Below the pieces are notes generated by a model, which was given only the letters and a program-made list of their open reading frames with translations, did no database searches and was not told the DNA's origin. DNA of 9,921 nucleotides from Candidatus Dadabacteria bacterium (GTDB lineage Bacteria; Desulfobacterota_D; UBA1144; Nemesobacterales; JAJCZQ01), in the NCBI GenBank assembly GCA_030624695.1, contig JAUXJP010000020.1, positions 1-9,921 on the forward strand. The letters run 5' to 3'. Shown here piece by piece: positions 1 to 8,000 of the stretch. Position 1 is the stretch's first letter; every line of letters starts with the position of its first letter. Made by a program: the position numbers and the translations under genes.

Positions 1-891
1 AATATTAAAAGAACAAATAAAGGTATAGCCATCACATCTAACTGCAACTCAAGATACTGCTACCTTGATCCCAGAGAGGGAGCTAAAATAGCGGTAGCTG
101 AATCAGCAAGAAACCTTGCATGTTCGGGAGCATTGCCACTGGCAATAACAGATTGTCTTAACTTTGGCAATCCTGAAAAACCTGAAATAATGTGGCAGTT
201 CAAAGAGAGTATAGAAGGTATGAAAGAAGCTTGTTTAAAGTTAAATACACCTGTAGTAAGCGGAAACGTCAGTTTTTATAATGAAACAGAGGGTGAGTCT
301 GTGTACCCTACCCCAACTATTGGAATGGTGGGACTTATCAAAGATTTAGATAAAACAGTAAACCAGTGGTTTAAAAGTGAAGGTGATTTAATAGCAATAC
401 TTGGTGATACATACGATGAAATAGATGGTTCTGAATACCAGAAATTGTTCAATGGAAATATTGCAGGAATGCCTCCAAAAATTGATCTTGACCAAGAGAG
501 CAACTTAATTAAAACATTGATTGAACTGGCAAATAAAAGTATAATTAACTCTGCCCATGACCTTTCAGAAGGCGGTATTGCAGTAGCACTAGCTGAATGC
601 TGTTTTTCTAAAAATAAAAATTTTGGGTTCATTGTTAATCTTGACAACATAAATGTAAAGAAATTAAACATACCAGTGCTGCTATTCTCTGAATCTCAGT
701 CCAGATGCATTGTATCTATAAATAAAAACAATCTGCAAAAATTAAAAGATATAACATCAGAAAACAGTATTAATTTAAAATTAATCGGTGTTGTTGGTGG
801 AAATAAGATGATAATCGAAAATATATTAGATTTACGCGTAGAAGATGTTTACCAGCAATGGGATAAGGCATTTGAGGAAAAACTAAGATAA
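1..891 (+). CDS. purL: PurL, phosphoribosylformylglycinamidine synthase large (synthetase) subunit, 5'-truncated by the window edge
   Basis: Only the last 296 residues are present; the frame is open to the left edge, so the start lies outside and the TTG at 133 is internal. PurL makes FGAM from FGAR, ATP and ammonia in the fourth step of de novo purine synthesis, in the cytosol. Seen here: the segment GIAITSNCNSRYCYLDP near the left edge, then ACSGALPLAITDCLNFGNPE (about residues 40-59 of the fragment), SGNVSFYNET (about 87-96) and SAHDLSEGG (about 184-192), all hallmarks of the PurM/PurL-like synthetase fold. The protein ends about 100 residues after the last motif with no glutaminase domain, so this is the small PurL that works with separate PurQ and PurS subunits, neither of which is in the window. 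The stop codon overlaps the purF start by one base. Small departures from the commonest motif spelling (GAxPLAITDC with Leu, SGNVSFYN with Phe) look like normal variation. Confidence 0.96.
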   Translation, partial: NIKRTNKGIAITSNCNSRYCYLDPREGAKIAVAESARNLACSGALPLAITDCLNFGNPEKPEIMWQFKESIEGMKEACLKLNTPVVSGNVSFYNETEGESVYPTPTIGMVGLIKDLDKTVNQWFKSEGDLIAILGDTYDEIDGSEYQKLFNGNIAGMPPKIDLDQESNLIKTLIELANKSIINSAHDLSEGGIAVALAECCFSKNKNFGFIVNLDNINVKKLNIPVLLFSESQSRCIVSINKNNLQKLKDITSENSINLKLIGVVGGNKMIIENILDLRVEDVYQQWDKAFEEKLR

Positions 892-2315
892 TGTCTAGTT
901 TAAAAGAAGAATGCGGAGTTTTTGGCATTTACGGTCATCCTGAAGCCTCAAATCTTACTTACCTAGGTTTATATTCATTACAGCACCGGGGTCAGGAGAG
1001 CGCAGGTATTGTTACTGCTGATGGGTATGTTCTTCATGCTCATCGCCAGATGGGGCTTGTTACCGACGTATTCAATGAGGAAATAATAAAAAAACTTAAA
1101 GGTAAAAATGCAATCGGTCATGTAAGGTACTCTACGGCCGGATCAAGTGATAATAAGAATACACAACCCATTCTTGTTTCATTCGAGAAAGGTGAACTAG
1201 CTATAGCCCATAACGGAAACCTCACAAATGCAAGAACTCTCAGGAATGAACTTGAACAGCAAGGTTCAATATTTCAGTCCACAACTGATACGGAAGTAAT
1301 AATACATTTAATTGCAAAAAGCCAGGAAGAGAAACTGGTAAACAGAATAATATATGCATTGAACAGGTGTAAAGGTGCGTATTCTTTGCTATTTCTTACA
1401 CCCGAAAATCTTGTAGCTGCCAGGGATCCCAGTGCTTTCAGGCCTCTTGTAATTGGAAAACTCGGTAATAGTTACGTTGTTTCTTCAGAGTCGTGTGCCT
1501 TTGAATTAATTGGTGCCGAATATCTGAGAGAAGTAGAGCCGGGCGAAATTATTTTTATAAATGACAATGGTCTACAATCCTTTAAACCTTTCCCAGAAGT
1601 TAGGCAATCATCTTGCGTTTTCGAGTTAATATATTTTGCCAGACCTGACAGTTACTTAAACAATAAAAGTGTATACCAGGTAAGAAAAGAACTCGGGAAA
1701 CAACTCGCCAGAGAACACCCGGTAGATGCTGATGTAATTGTAGCTGTTCCGGATTCAGGTGTACCGGCTGCAATGGGCTTTTCTGAGGAATTAAATATTC
1801 CAAACGAAATGGGACTATTAAGAAGTCATTATATAGGCAGGACTTTTATAGAACCACAGCAATCTATACGTGATTTTGGTGTAAAATTAAAACTCAACGC
1901 AATTAAGGAAGTTATTAAAGGTAAAAGAGTGGTAATTGTAGACGATTCAATTGTGAGAGGTACTACAAGCAGAAAAATTGTCAAAATGGTAAGAGAAGCA
2001 GGTGCAAAAGAAGTTCATATGAGAATCAGTTCTCCACCCATGAAATTTTCCTGTTTTTACGGTATTGATACACCATCCCGTGAAGAATTAATAGCCAATT
2101 CGCTTAGTCTTGAGGAGATAAATCATTATATAACCTCAGATAGCATTGGTTATCTGAGTATTGATGGAATACGTATAGCAATAGAGAACCATAAAAAGTA
2201 CGAAAACGGGGAATTTTATTGCAATGCATGTTTTACCGGGAATTACCCGGTAGAGATTACAGATTCCAAACTAAATTTAAAACAGTTAAACCTGTTTCAG
2301 AGAAAGAATTTATAG
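891..2315 (+). CDS. purF: PurF, amidophosphoribosyltransferase ([4Fe-4S], propeptide-processed type)
   Basis: This is the first enzyme of de novo purine synthesis: glutamine plus PRPP gives phosphoribosylamine. It has 474 residues, full length for the family. The N-terminal Ntn-glutaminase half has Cys8 in KEECGVFG as expected nucleophile after removal of a 7-residue propeptide, plus the glutamine-site segments GHVRYST (76-82), AHNGNL (106-111) and TDTEV (132-136). The C-terminal phosphoribosyltransferase half has PDSG (287-290) and the PRPP loop VVIVDDSIVRGTT (347-359). Four cysteines sit where the Bacillus-type enzyme binds its [4Fe-4S] cluster: C242 (SSCVFE), C388 (SCFYGID), and C444 and C447 (YCNAC). 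The ATG overlaps the purL stop (TAATG). A GAGGA at 874-878 lies 12 nt upstream, rather far, so translational coupling to purL probably helps. One oddity is Ala182 in RDPSAFRPL, where glycine is usual. Its 3' end faces valS across 8 bp. Confidence 0.97.
   Translation: MSSLKEECGVFGIYGHPEASNLTYLGLYSLQHRGQESAGIVTADGYVLHAHRQMGLVTDVFNEEIIKKLKGKNAIGHVRYSTAGSSDNKNTQPILVSFEKGELAIAHNGNLTNARTLRNELEQQGSIFQSTTDTEVIIHLIAKSQEEKLVNRIIYALNRCKGAYSLLFLTPENLVAARDPSAFRPLVIGKLGNSYVVSSESCAFELIGAEYLREVEPGEIIFINDNGLQSFKPFPEVRQSSCVFELIYFARPDSYLNNKSVYQVRKELGKQLAREHPVDADVIVAVPDSGVPAAMGFSEELNIPNEMGLLRSHYIGRTFIEPQQSIRDFGVKLKLNAIKEVIKGKRVVIVDDSIVRGTTSRKIVKMVREAGAKEVHMRISSPPMKFSCFYGIDTPSREELIANSLSLEEINHYITSDSIGYLSIDGIRIAIENHKKYENGEFYCNACFTGNYPVEITDSKLNLKQLNLFQRKNL
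2278..2299 (-). terminator. Weak candidate terminator hairpin for valS, inside the end of purF
   Basis: Read on the minus strand about 25 nt past the valS stop, AAACAG and CTGTTT form a perfect 6-bp stem around a 6-nt GTTTAA loop. It can be extended by one G-U and one U-A pair. The bases that follow (AATTTAGTTT) are moderately T-rich. The stem has only two G-C pairs and is therefore weak. It is the only plausible terminator-like structure found just downstream of valS and would lie within the purF coding sequence. It could equally be chance in AT-rich DNA. Confidence 0.22.
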
Positions 2316-2323
2316 GAAGGGTT

Positions 2324-4993
2324 CTATATATTTTTTAGTTTATTAAGTATTTCCTGTATCTTACTTATCTGAAATTTAAATTCTTCAAGTTTACCTTTTT
2401 CCTTACTAACTACTTCAGGGGGAGCTTTTTCAAGAAAATTGCTGCTACTTAATTTTTTTGAAGTTTTACTTAAATCATTACTTAATTTACCCAGGTCTTT
2501 TTCTAGCCTTACAACCTCTTTACCTACATCAATAACTCCTTCAACAGGTAAATTAATTTCCAGTCCCTGAATTACTGATGTAATTGATTTGTTGTTTGCA
2601 GAACTTTTAACAATTTTTATATTCTTAGTACTAGACATTATCTGAATTGGAATAAGGTTATTTTTAATAATATTTTCAATATTATTGTTTTCAGGGTTAA
2701 GCTCTATGTCAATTTTATCTGATGGGTGTATCCCTACATTTGCCCTGATATTACGGATAGCTACAACAATTTCTTTTATATATTCAATCTCTCTGTATTC
2801 ATTTTCAAATTCATAATCATCAATGTTAACAGGTGCTTCTTCAAGTAAAATACTTTTTTTCTGACTACCTTTATAACCGGTTTTTGATAAAATTTGATAT
2901 ATTTCTTCCGATATATAAGGTGAAATAGGATGAAGGAGTTTTAAAGAATCTACTAATACTTTTAATAGTATTTCGAGTTTTAATGTTTTTTTAGATGGAT
3001 CATCACCGTATAGTTCTTTTTTTGATAATTCAATATACCAGTCACAATACTCATTCCATATAAAATGATAAATACTGCTTGCTACTTTATCATATTCATA
3101 GTTGTCATAATGCGTATTTACACTATTTATAGTTTTATTTAATTTATTTAAAATCCACTTATCGATAGTTTGTAAATTTTCAGTTTTAATCCTGTTTGAG
3201 TATTTTGTATTTTTTTCTAAATTTAATATAACAAATCTGGAAGCATTCCAAATTTTATTCATAAAGTTTCTATAACCTTCAATAACAGGGAAAGAAAGTT
3301 TGATATCCCTACCCTGGGAAGCGAGGGCTGTGAGACTAAACCTGAGTGAATCGGCCCCGTATTCATTTGCTACATCTAGAGGGTCGATTACATTGCCTTT
3401 AGTTTTACTCATTTTCTGGCCGTTTTCGTCCCTAATAAGACCATGAATGTAAATATCACTAAATGGTGGTTTACCTGTGAATTTTAGTCCCAGCATTATC
3501 ATACGGGCGACCCAGAAAAAAATAATGTCAAACCCTGTAATTAAAGTCTGGGTAGGGTAATACGTATTAATATCATCTGTTTTCTCAGGCCATCCCATAG
3601 TACTAAAAGGCCAGAGACCAGATGAAAACCATGTGTCCAGAACATCTGTATCTCTTTTAAGTTCTACATCCTTTTTATAATATTTTTTAGAGGCACTTTT
3701 AGCATCTAATTCATTCTCTTCAACAAATACCTTTCCATCAGGACCATACCAGGCAGGTATCTGGTGTCCCCACCAAATTTGTCTTGAAATGCACCATGGT
3801 TCAATATTGTTCATCCATTCAAAATAGGTGTTTTCCCAGTATTTAGGATAAAATTTTATTTTTCCACTCTTTACAGCTTTAATTGCATCTTTAGCAAGTA
3901 TTTTTGTATCTACATACCATTGATCAGTTAAATATGGTTCTATTATTTCGCCCGATCTGTCACCAATTGGTACAGAATGAATGGTATCTTCTACTTTAAC
4001 TATTAGTTCTAATGCTTCTAAGTCATTGATAATATTATTTCTAGCTTCAAATCTGTCCAATCCTATATATTTCTTTGGGGCATTATTATTTATTTTCCCA
4101 TCAATATCTAAAATATTTATTTGTTCAAGATTGTGTCTTTTACCAACTTCAAAATCATTAAAATCATGTGCGGGTGTAATCTTTACCGCACCTGTTCCTT
4201 TCTCAGGATCACTATATTCGTCGGATATTATTGGAATTTCTTTATTTACTAATGGTAATATTACATTTTTACCAACAAATTCCTTATATCTTTCATCTTC
4301 AGGATGAACAGCAACCGCAGTATCGCCCAACATGGTTTCAGGCCTTGTAGTAGCGACAACTAAAAACTTATTTTTGTCACTAGCAAGCTGATATTTTATA
4401 TACCAATATTTACCATTTTGCTCTCTTTGTTCCACCTCGAGGTCTGAAATAGCAGTTTTTAATTTAGGGTCCCAGTTAACAAGCCTTTTATCTTTAAAAA
4501 TCAGACCTTGCTTATAAAGTTCAACAAAAACTTTTCTTACAGCTTTTGAAAGGCCTTCATCCATAGTAAACCTTTCTCGACTCCAATCGGGTAATGCCCC
4601 AAGTTTTTTAAGTTGATGTATAATCTGACCACCGGATTCTTCTTTCCATTGCCAGATTTTTTTGACAAATTCCTCTCTGCCTAAGTCATGTTTGCTTATA
4701 CCTTCTTTTAAAAGATCCTTTTCAACCATTATTTGTGTTGCAATACCTGCATGGTCCGTTCCAGGAACCCATAATACATCGTAACCAGACATCTTTTTAT
4801 ACCTTACGAGAATATCTTGCAAGGTGTTATTAAGTGCATGGCCTATATGTAAGGATCCGGTAATATTGGGAGGGGGAATAACAATTGAAAATGGTATTTT
4901 ATTTTTATCTGGTTCAGCTTTATAATATTTATTATCAATCCAAAGATTGTAATTTTTATCCTCTATTGAAGTAGGATTATAGCTTTTGTCCAT
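2324..4993 (-). CDS. valS: Valyl-tRNA synthetase
   Basis: A cytosolic class I aminoacyl-tRNA synthetase that attaches valine to tRNA-Val and edits mischarged threonine. Its 889 residues are normal for bacterial ValRS. In order: the HIGH signature at 49-52 after PPPNITGSL, GTDHAGIATQ (78-87), the CP1 editing domain including TTRPET (215-220) and GTGAVKITPAHDFND (266-280), DRSGEIIEP (345-353) leading to TDQWYVD, CISRQIWWGHQIPAWY (401-416), DVLDTWFSSGLWPFSTMGWP (450-469), then the second catalytic signature as KMSKT (527-531) in place of the usual KMSKS. A helical anticodon-binding domain follows (about 590-720), and a lysine- and glutamate-rich C-terminal coiled coil (about 823-889) typical of ValRS. 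The ATG at 4993 is the first ATG, GTG or TTG after the preceding in-frame stop, and gives the expected N-terminus. No Shine-Dalgarno sequence precedes it, and the stem ending 14 bp upstream looks like a terminator. No T-box leader is present. Its stop is 8 bp from the stop of convergent purF. Confidence 0.97.
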   Translation of the reverse strand: MDKSYNPTSIEDKNYNLWIDNKYYKAEPDKNKIPFSIVIPPPNITGSLHIGHALNNTLQDILVRYKKMSGYDVLWVPGTDHAGIATQIMVEKDLLKEGISKHDLGREEFVKKIWQWKEESGGQIIHQLKKLGALPDWSRERFTMDEGLSKAVRKVFVELYKQGLIFKDKRLVNWDPKLKTAISDLEVEQREQNGKYWYIKYQLASDKNKFLVVATTRPETMLGDTAVAVHPEDERYKEFVGKNVILPLVNKEIPIISDEYSDPEKGTGAVKITPAHDFNDFEVGKRHNLEQINILDIDGKINNNAPKKYIGLDRFEARNNIINDLEALELIVKVEDTIHSVPIGDRSGEIIEPYLTDQWYVDTKILAKDAIKAVKSGKIKFYPKYWENTYFEWMNNIEPWCISRQIWWGHQIPAWYGPDGKVFVEENELDAKSASKKYYKKDVELKRDTDVLDTWFSSGLWPFSTMGWPEKTDDINTYYPTQTLITGFDIIFFWVARMIMLGLKFTGKPPFSDIYIHGLIRDENGQKMSKTKGNVIDPLDVANEYGADSLRFSLTALASQGRDIKLSFPVIEGYRNFMNKIWNASRFVILNLEKNTKYSNRIKTENLQTIDKWILNKLNKTINSVNTHYDNYEYDKVASSIYHFIWNEYCDWYIELSKKELYGDDPSKKTLKLEILLKVLVDSLKLLHPISPYISEEIYQILSKTGYKGSQKKSILLEEAPVNIDDYEFENEYREIEYIKEIVVAIRNIRANVGIHPSDKIDIELNPENNNIENIIKNNLIPIQIMSSTKNIKIVKSSANNKSITSVIQGLEINLPVEGVIDVGKEVVRLEKDLGKLSNDLSKTSKKLSSSNFLEKAPPEVVSKEKGKLEEFKFQISKIQEILNKLKNI

Positions 4994-4996
4994 TTT

Positions 4997-5039
4997 ATAA
5001 AGAAAGGATACCGGAGAGCCTTTTATTGCTCTCCGGTAT
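4997..5039 (-). terminator. Rho-independent-like terminator after rpoC, abutting valS
   Basis: On the minus strand, ATACCGGAGAGC (5039-5028) and GCTCTCCGGTAT (5019-5008) form a perfect 12-bp stem around an 8-nt AATAAAAG loop. The tail is U-rich, CCTTTCTTTAT, interrupted by C and A. The stem begins 8 nt after the rpoC stop codon, the expected place for the end of an rpoBC transcript. The imperfect U tract suggests possible partial read-through, which would feed valS, whose ATG is only 14 bp beyond the stem. Alternatively it is a leader hairpin of valS acting in attenuation. It is unlikely to serve the plus strand, where no gene approaches it. Confidence 0.72.
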
Positions 5040-5047
5040 ATTGATAT

Positions 5048-8000
5048 TTAAATTTCTGCAGTTTCTTCTACAGTAGGCGTAGGGACTGGGATTTCAGAAG
5101 GTGAGACTTCAACTTCTATATTCCTATACATTGGGAGACCAGTACCTGCCGGTATAAGTCTTCCCATGATAACATTTTCCTTTAGGCCTCTCAGTTTGTC
5201 TTCTTTACCTTCACAAGCAGCTTCGGTAAGGACTCTGGTTGTTTCCTGGAAAGAAGCAGCAGATAGCCAGCTATCAGTACTCAATGAAGCCCTGGTTATA
5301 CCTAGCAACAAAGGTTCGGCTGATGCTGGTGTACCGCCATTTGACTGTATCTTTTCATTCTCTTCAAAGAATATATGTTTTTCAATTGCTTCACCTACTA
5401 GGAAGGTAGTATCACCAGGTTCTTTAATTCTAACTCTGCGTAACATCTGTTTAACTATTGTTTCTATATGTTTATCGTTAAGTTTCACACCCTGTAGTCT
5501 GTATACTTCCTGGATTTCGTCGACGAGGTATCTAGTTAGTGCTTTTTCTCCTCTTATTCTGAGTACATCATGGGGATTTACAGACCCGTCTACAAGTTGG
5601 TCTCCTGAATTTACAACTTCTCCTTCCCTTACTAATATATGTTTACCTCTTGGAACAAGATATTCTTTAGGATCACCTATTTCCGGGGTGACAACTAATC
5701 TTCTTTTACCCTTAAGGTCCTTGCCGTAACTTACCATACCGTCTATCTCACTGACAACAGCAGGATCTTTTGGTATCCTTGCTTCAAACAGTTCAGCCAC
5801 ACGGGGCAGTCCGCCAGTGATATCTTTTGTTTTAGCAGTTGCCCTTGGTATTTTTGCAATAATATCGCCAGCATCTACATGATCATTTTCATTTGCTTCA
5901 ACAATAGCGCCGATCGGAAGTGCATATTTAATGTCTGCACCTTTATCAGGTTTTATAATCAGAGTAGGATGGTTGTCAAGAATCTTAGATTCAATTACTA
6001 CTTTTTTGAAGATACCAGTTACTTCATCTACCTGCTCTTTTAATGTTATTCCTACTTCAAGGTCTTTAAATTTAATCTTCCCTGAAATCTCAGATATAAA
6101 TGGTGTAGTGTAAGGATCCCATTCAGAAAGCAATGTGCCTTTCTTCACTTTGTCACCATCATTAATATTTAATCTTGCTCCTAATACCACTTGATATTTT
6201 TCTCTTTCATACCCTTTATCATCGACTATGATAATAGATCCGGTTCTGTTAATAACTACCAGGTTACCGTCAATGTTTTTTACTGTTTTTATATTTTGAA
6301 AATTAACATTCCCGTTATGCTGACTCTCAAGTGTACTTTCAGCAACTCTTGCACTCGCTGCACCACCAATATGGAATGTTCTCATTGTAAGCTGGGTACC
6401 AGGTTCACCAATTGACTGAGCTGCTACAATTCCAACAGCTTCACCGATATTTACAATTTTTCCTGTAGATAGGTTTCTGCCGTAACAAAGTTTACATACA
6501 CCTATTTTTGTGTCGCAGGTCAATACTGACCTGACTCTTATTTCTGTTATACTTCCTGCTTCATCTATTCTCCCTGCTGCGGTTTCATCAATTTCTTCTT
6601 TTGCTCTTACTATAACTTCACCGTTAACAGGATCTTTAATTTTTTCTATTGAAACTCTTCCAAGTACTCTTTGACTTACCCGTTCAATAATTTCTCCGCC
6701 TTCTACAAGGTCTCCTACAAAAATCCCTTCTGATGTTCCGCAATCGAATTCATTGATCATCACTTCTTGAGCAACATCGATTAATCGTCTTGTAAGATAA
6801 CCTGCGTTTGCAGTTTTAAGGGCTGTATCCGCTAATCCTTTCCTTGCACCATGAGTGGAAATAAAGTACTGAAGTACTGTCAATCCTTCTCTAAAATTGG
6901 AAGTAATGGGTGTTTCAATAATTTCACCGGAAGGTTTTGCCATCAAACCACGCATACCGGCAAGCTGTCTTACCTGAGTCTGACTTCCCCTTGCACCTGA
7001 ATCAATCATCATATAGATCGGGTTAGAACTTGCACCTTTGTAGGTGTTTCCTTTATCGTCTTTTATTTCCTCAAAGGAAATATTTTTCATCATTACATTT
7101 GCAACTTCGTCACTTGTTCTTGCCCAAATATCAATTACCTTGTTGTACCTTTCCCCATCGGTAATAAGGCCCTGGGAATACTGCTTCTGCACTTTCGTTA
7201 CTTCATCCTGTGCTTTAGCCAGCATTTCGTTTTTGTTTTTAGGAATTTCCATATCATGAATGGATATGGATATTCCCGCTTTTGTAGAATATTTAAAACC
7301 AAGTGTTCTCATTCTATCAGCAAGTAATACAGTGCTCTTGCCACCAGCTACCCTGAAACATGTGTCAACAAGTTCCTCTGTTGCTCTTTTAGTCATTACC
7401 TTATTTACAAGGTCAAAAGGAATATTATCCGGCATAACTTCGTACAGAAGAATTCTGCCAACCGTTGAATCACGCAATATGCCATCTATTCTAATCTTAA
7501 TTTTTGCATGTATTCCAACTTCACCTGTTTCATACGCCATTGAAAGTTCATCAATACTGGAGAATATCTTACCGTTACCTTTGTCATATGCTGAATCACG
7601 GGTCATATAATAAAGGCCAAGCACTATATCCTGGGTTGGGAGAATGATAGGTTTTCCTGAGGCAGGAGAAAGAATATTGTTCGTAGACATTACTAAAGCC
7701 CTGCATTCTGTTTGTGCTTCAATTGAAAGAGGGACATGTACTGCCATCTGGTCACCATCAAAGTCCGCATTATATGCAGGGCATACAAGTGGATGTATCT
7801 GTATTGCTTTATCCTCAATAAGAATAGGTTCAAAGGCCTGAATACTTAATCTATGAAGAGTTGGTGCCCTGTTTAAAAGTACAGGGTGTTCCTTAATAAC
7901 TTCATCCAGTGCATCCCATACTATTGGAGCTTCCTGTTCTACAAGTTTTTTTGCTATTTTAATTGTTGCAGCAGCTCCCCACTGTTCTAATCTTTGATAA

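Noticed and set aside
133..135. TTG as a possible purL start
   Set aside because: The 44 codons upstream are in frame, open and match conserved PurL sequence, so the gene simply runs off the left edge.
276..671. Open frame of 131 codons on the minus strand inside purL
   Set aside because: Lies wholly opposite a well conserved purL segment, has no recognisable motif and no ribosome binding site; it is a shadow of the real gene.
2334..2365. 6-bp inverted repeat TAAGTA/TACTTA downstream of purF
   Set aside because: AT-rich, 12-nt loop and no T-run after it; not a credible purF terminator.
2234..5039. Possible related palindromes (TACCGG...CCGGTA) flanking valS
   Set aside because: The two stems share only the six outer or core bases, and TACCGG or CCGGTA also occurs several times in ordinary coding sequence here (for example near 1720 and 1764), so there is no case for a mobile unit.
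4994..5120. T-box riboswitch ahead of valS
   Set aside because: The spacer is only 54 bp and no T-box consensus or specifier stem is present; the region upstream is rpoC coding sequence.
5166..5729. Open frame of 187 codons on the plus strand opposite rpoC
   Set aside because: Composition is serine- and leucine-rich as expected from the antisense of a conserved gene; rpoC on the other strand is unambiguous. The other open frames on the plus strand opposite rpoC and valS were rejected for the same reason.
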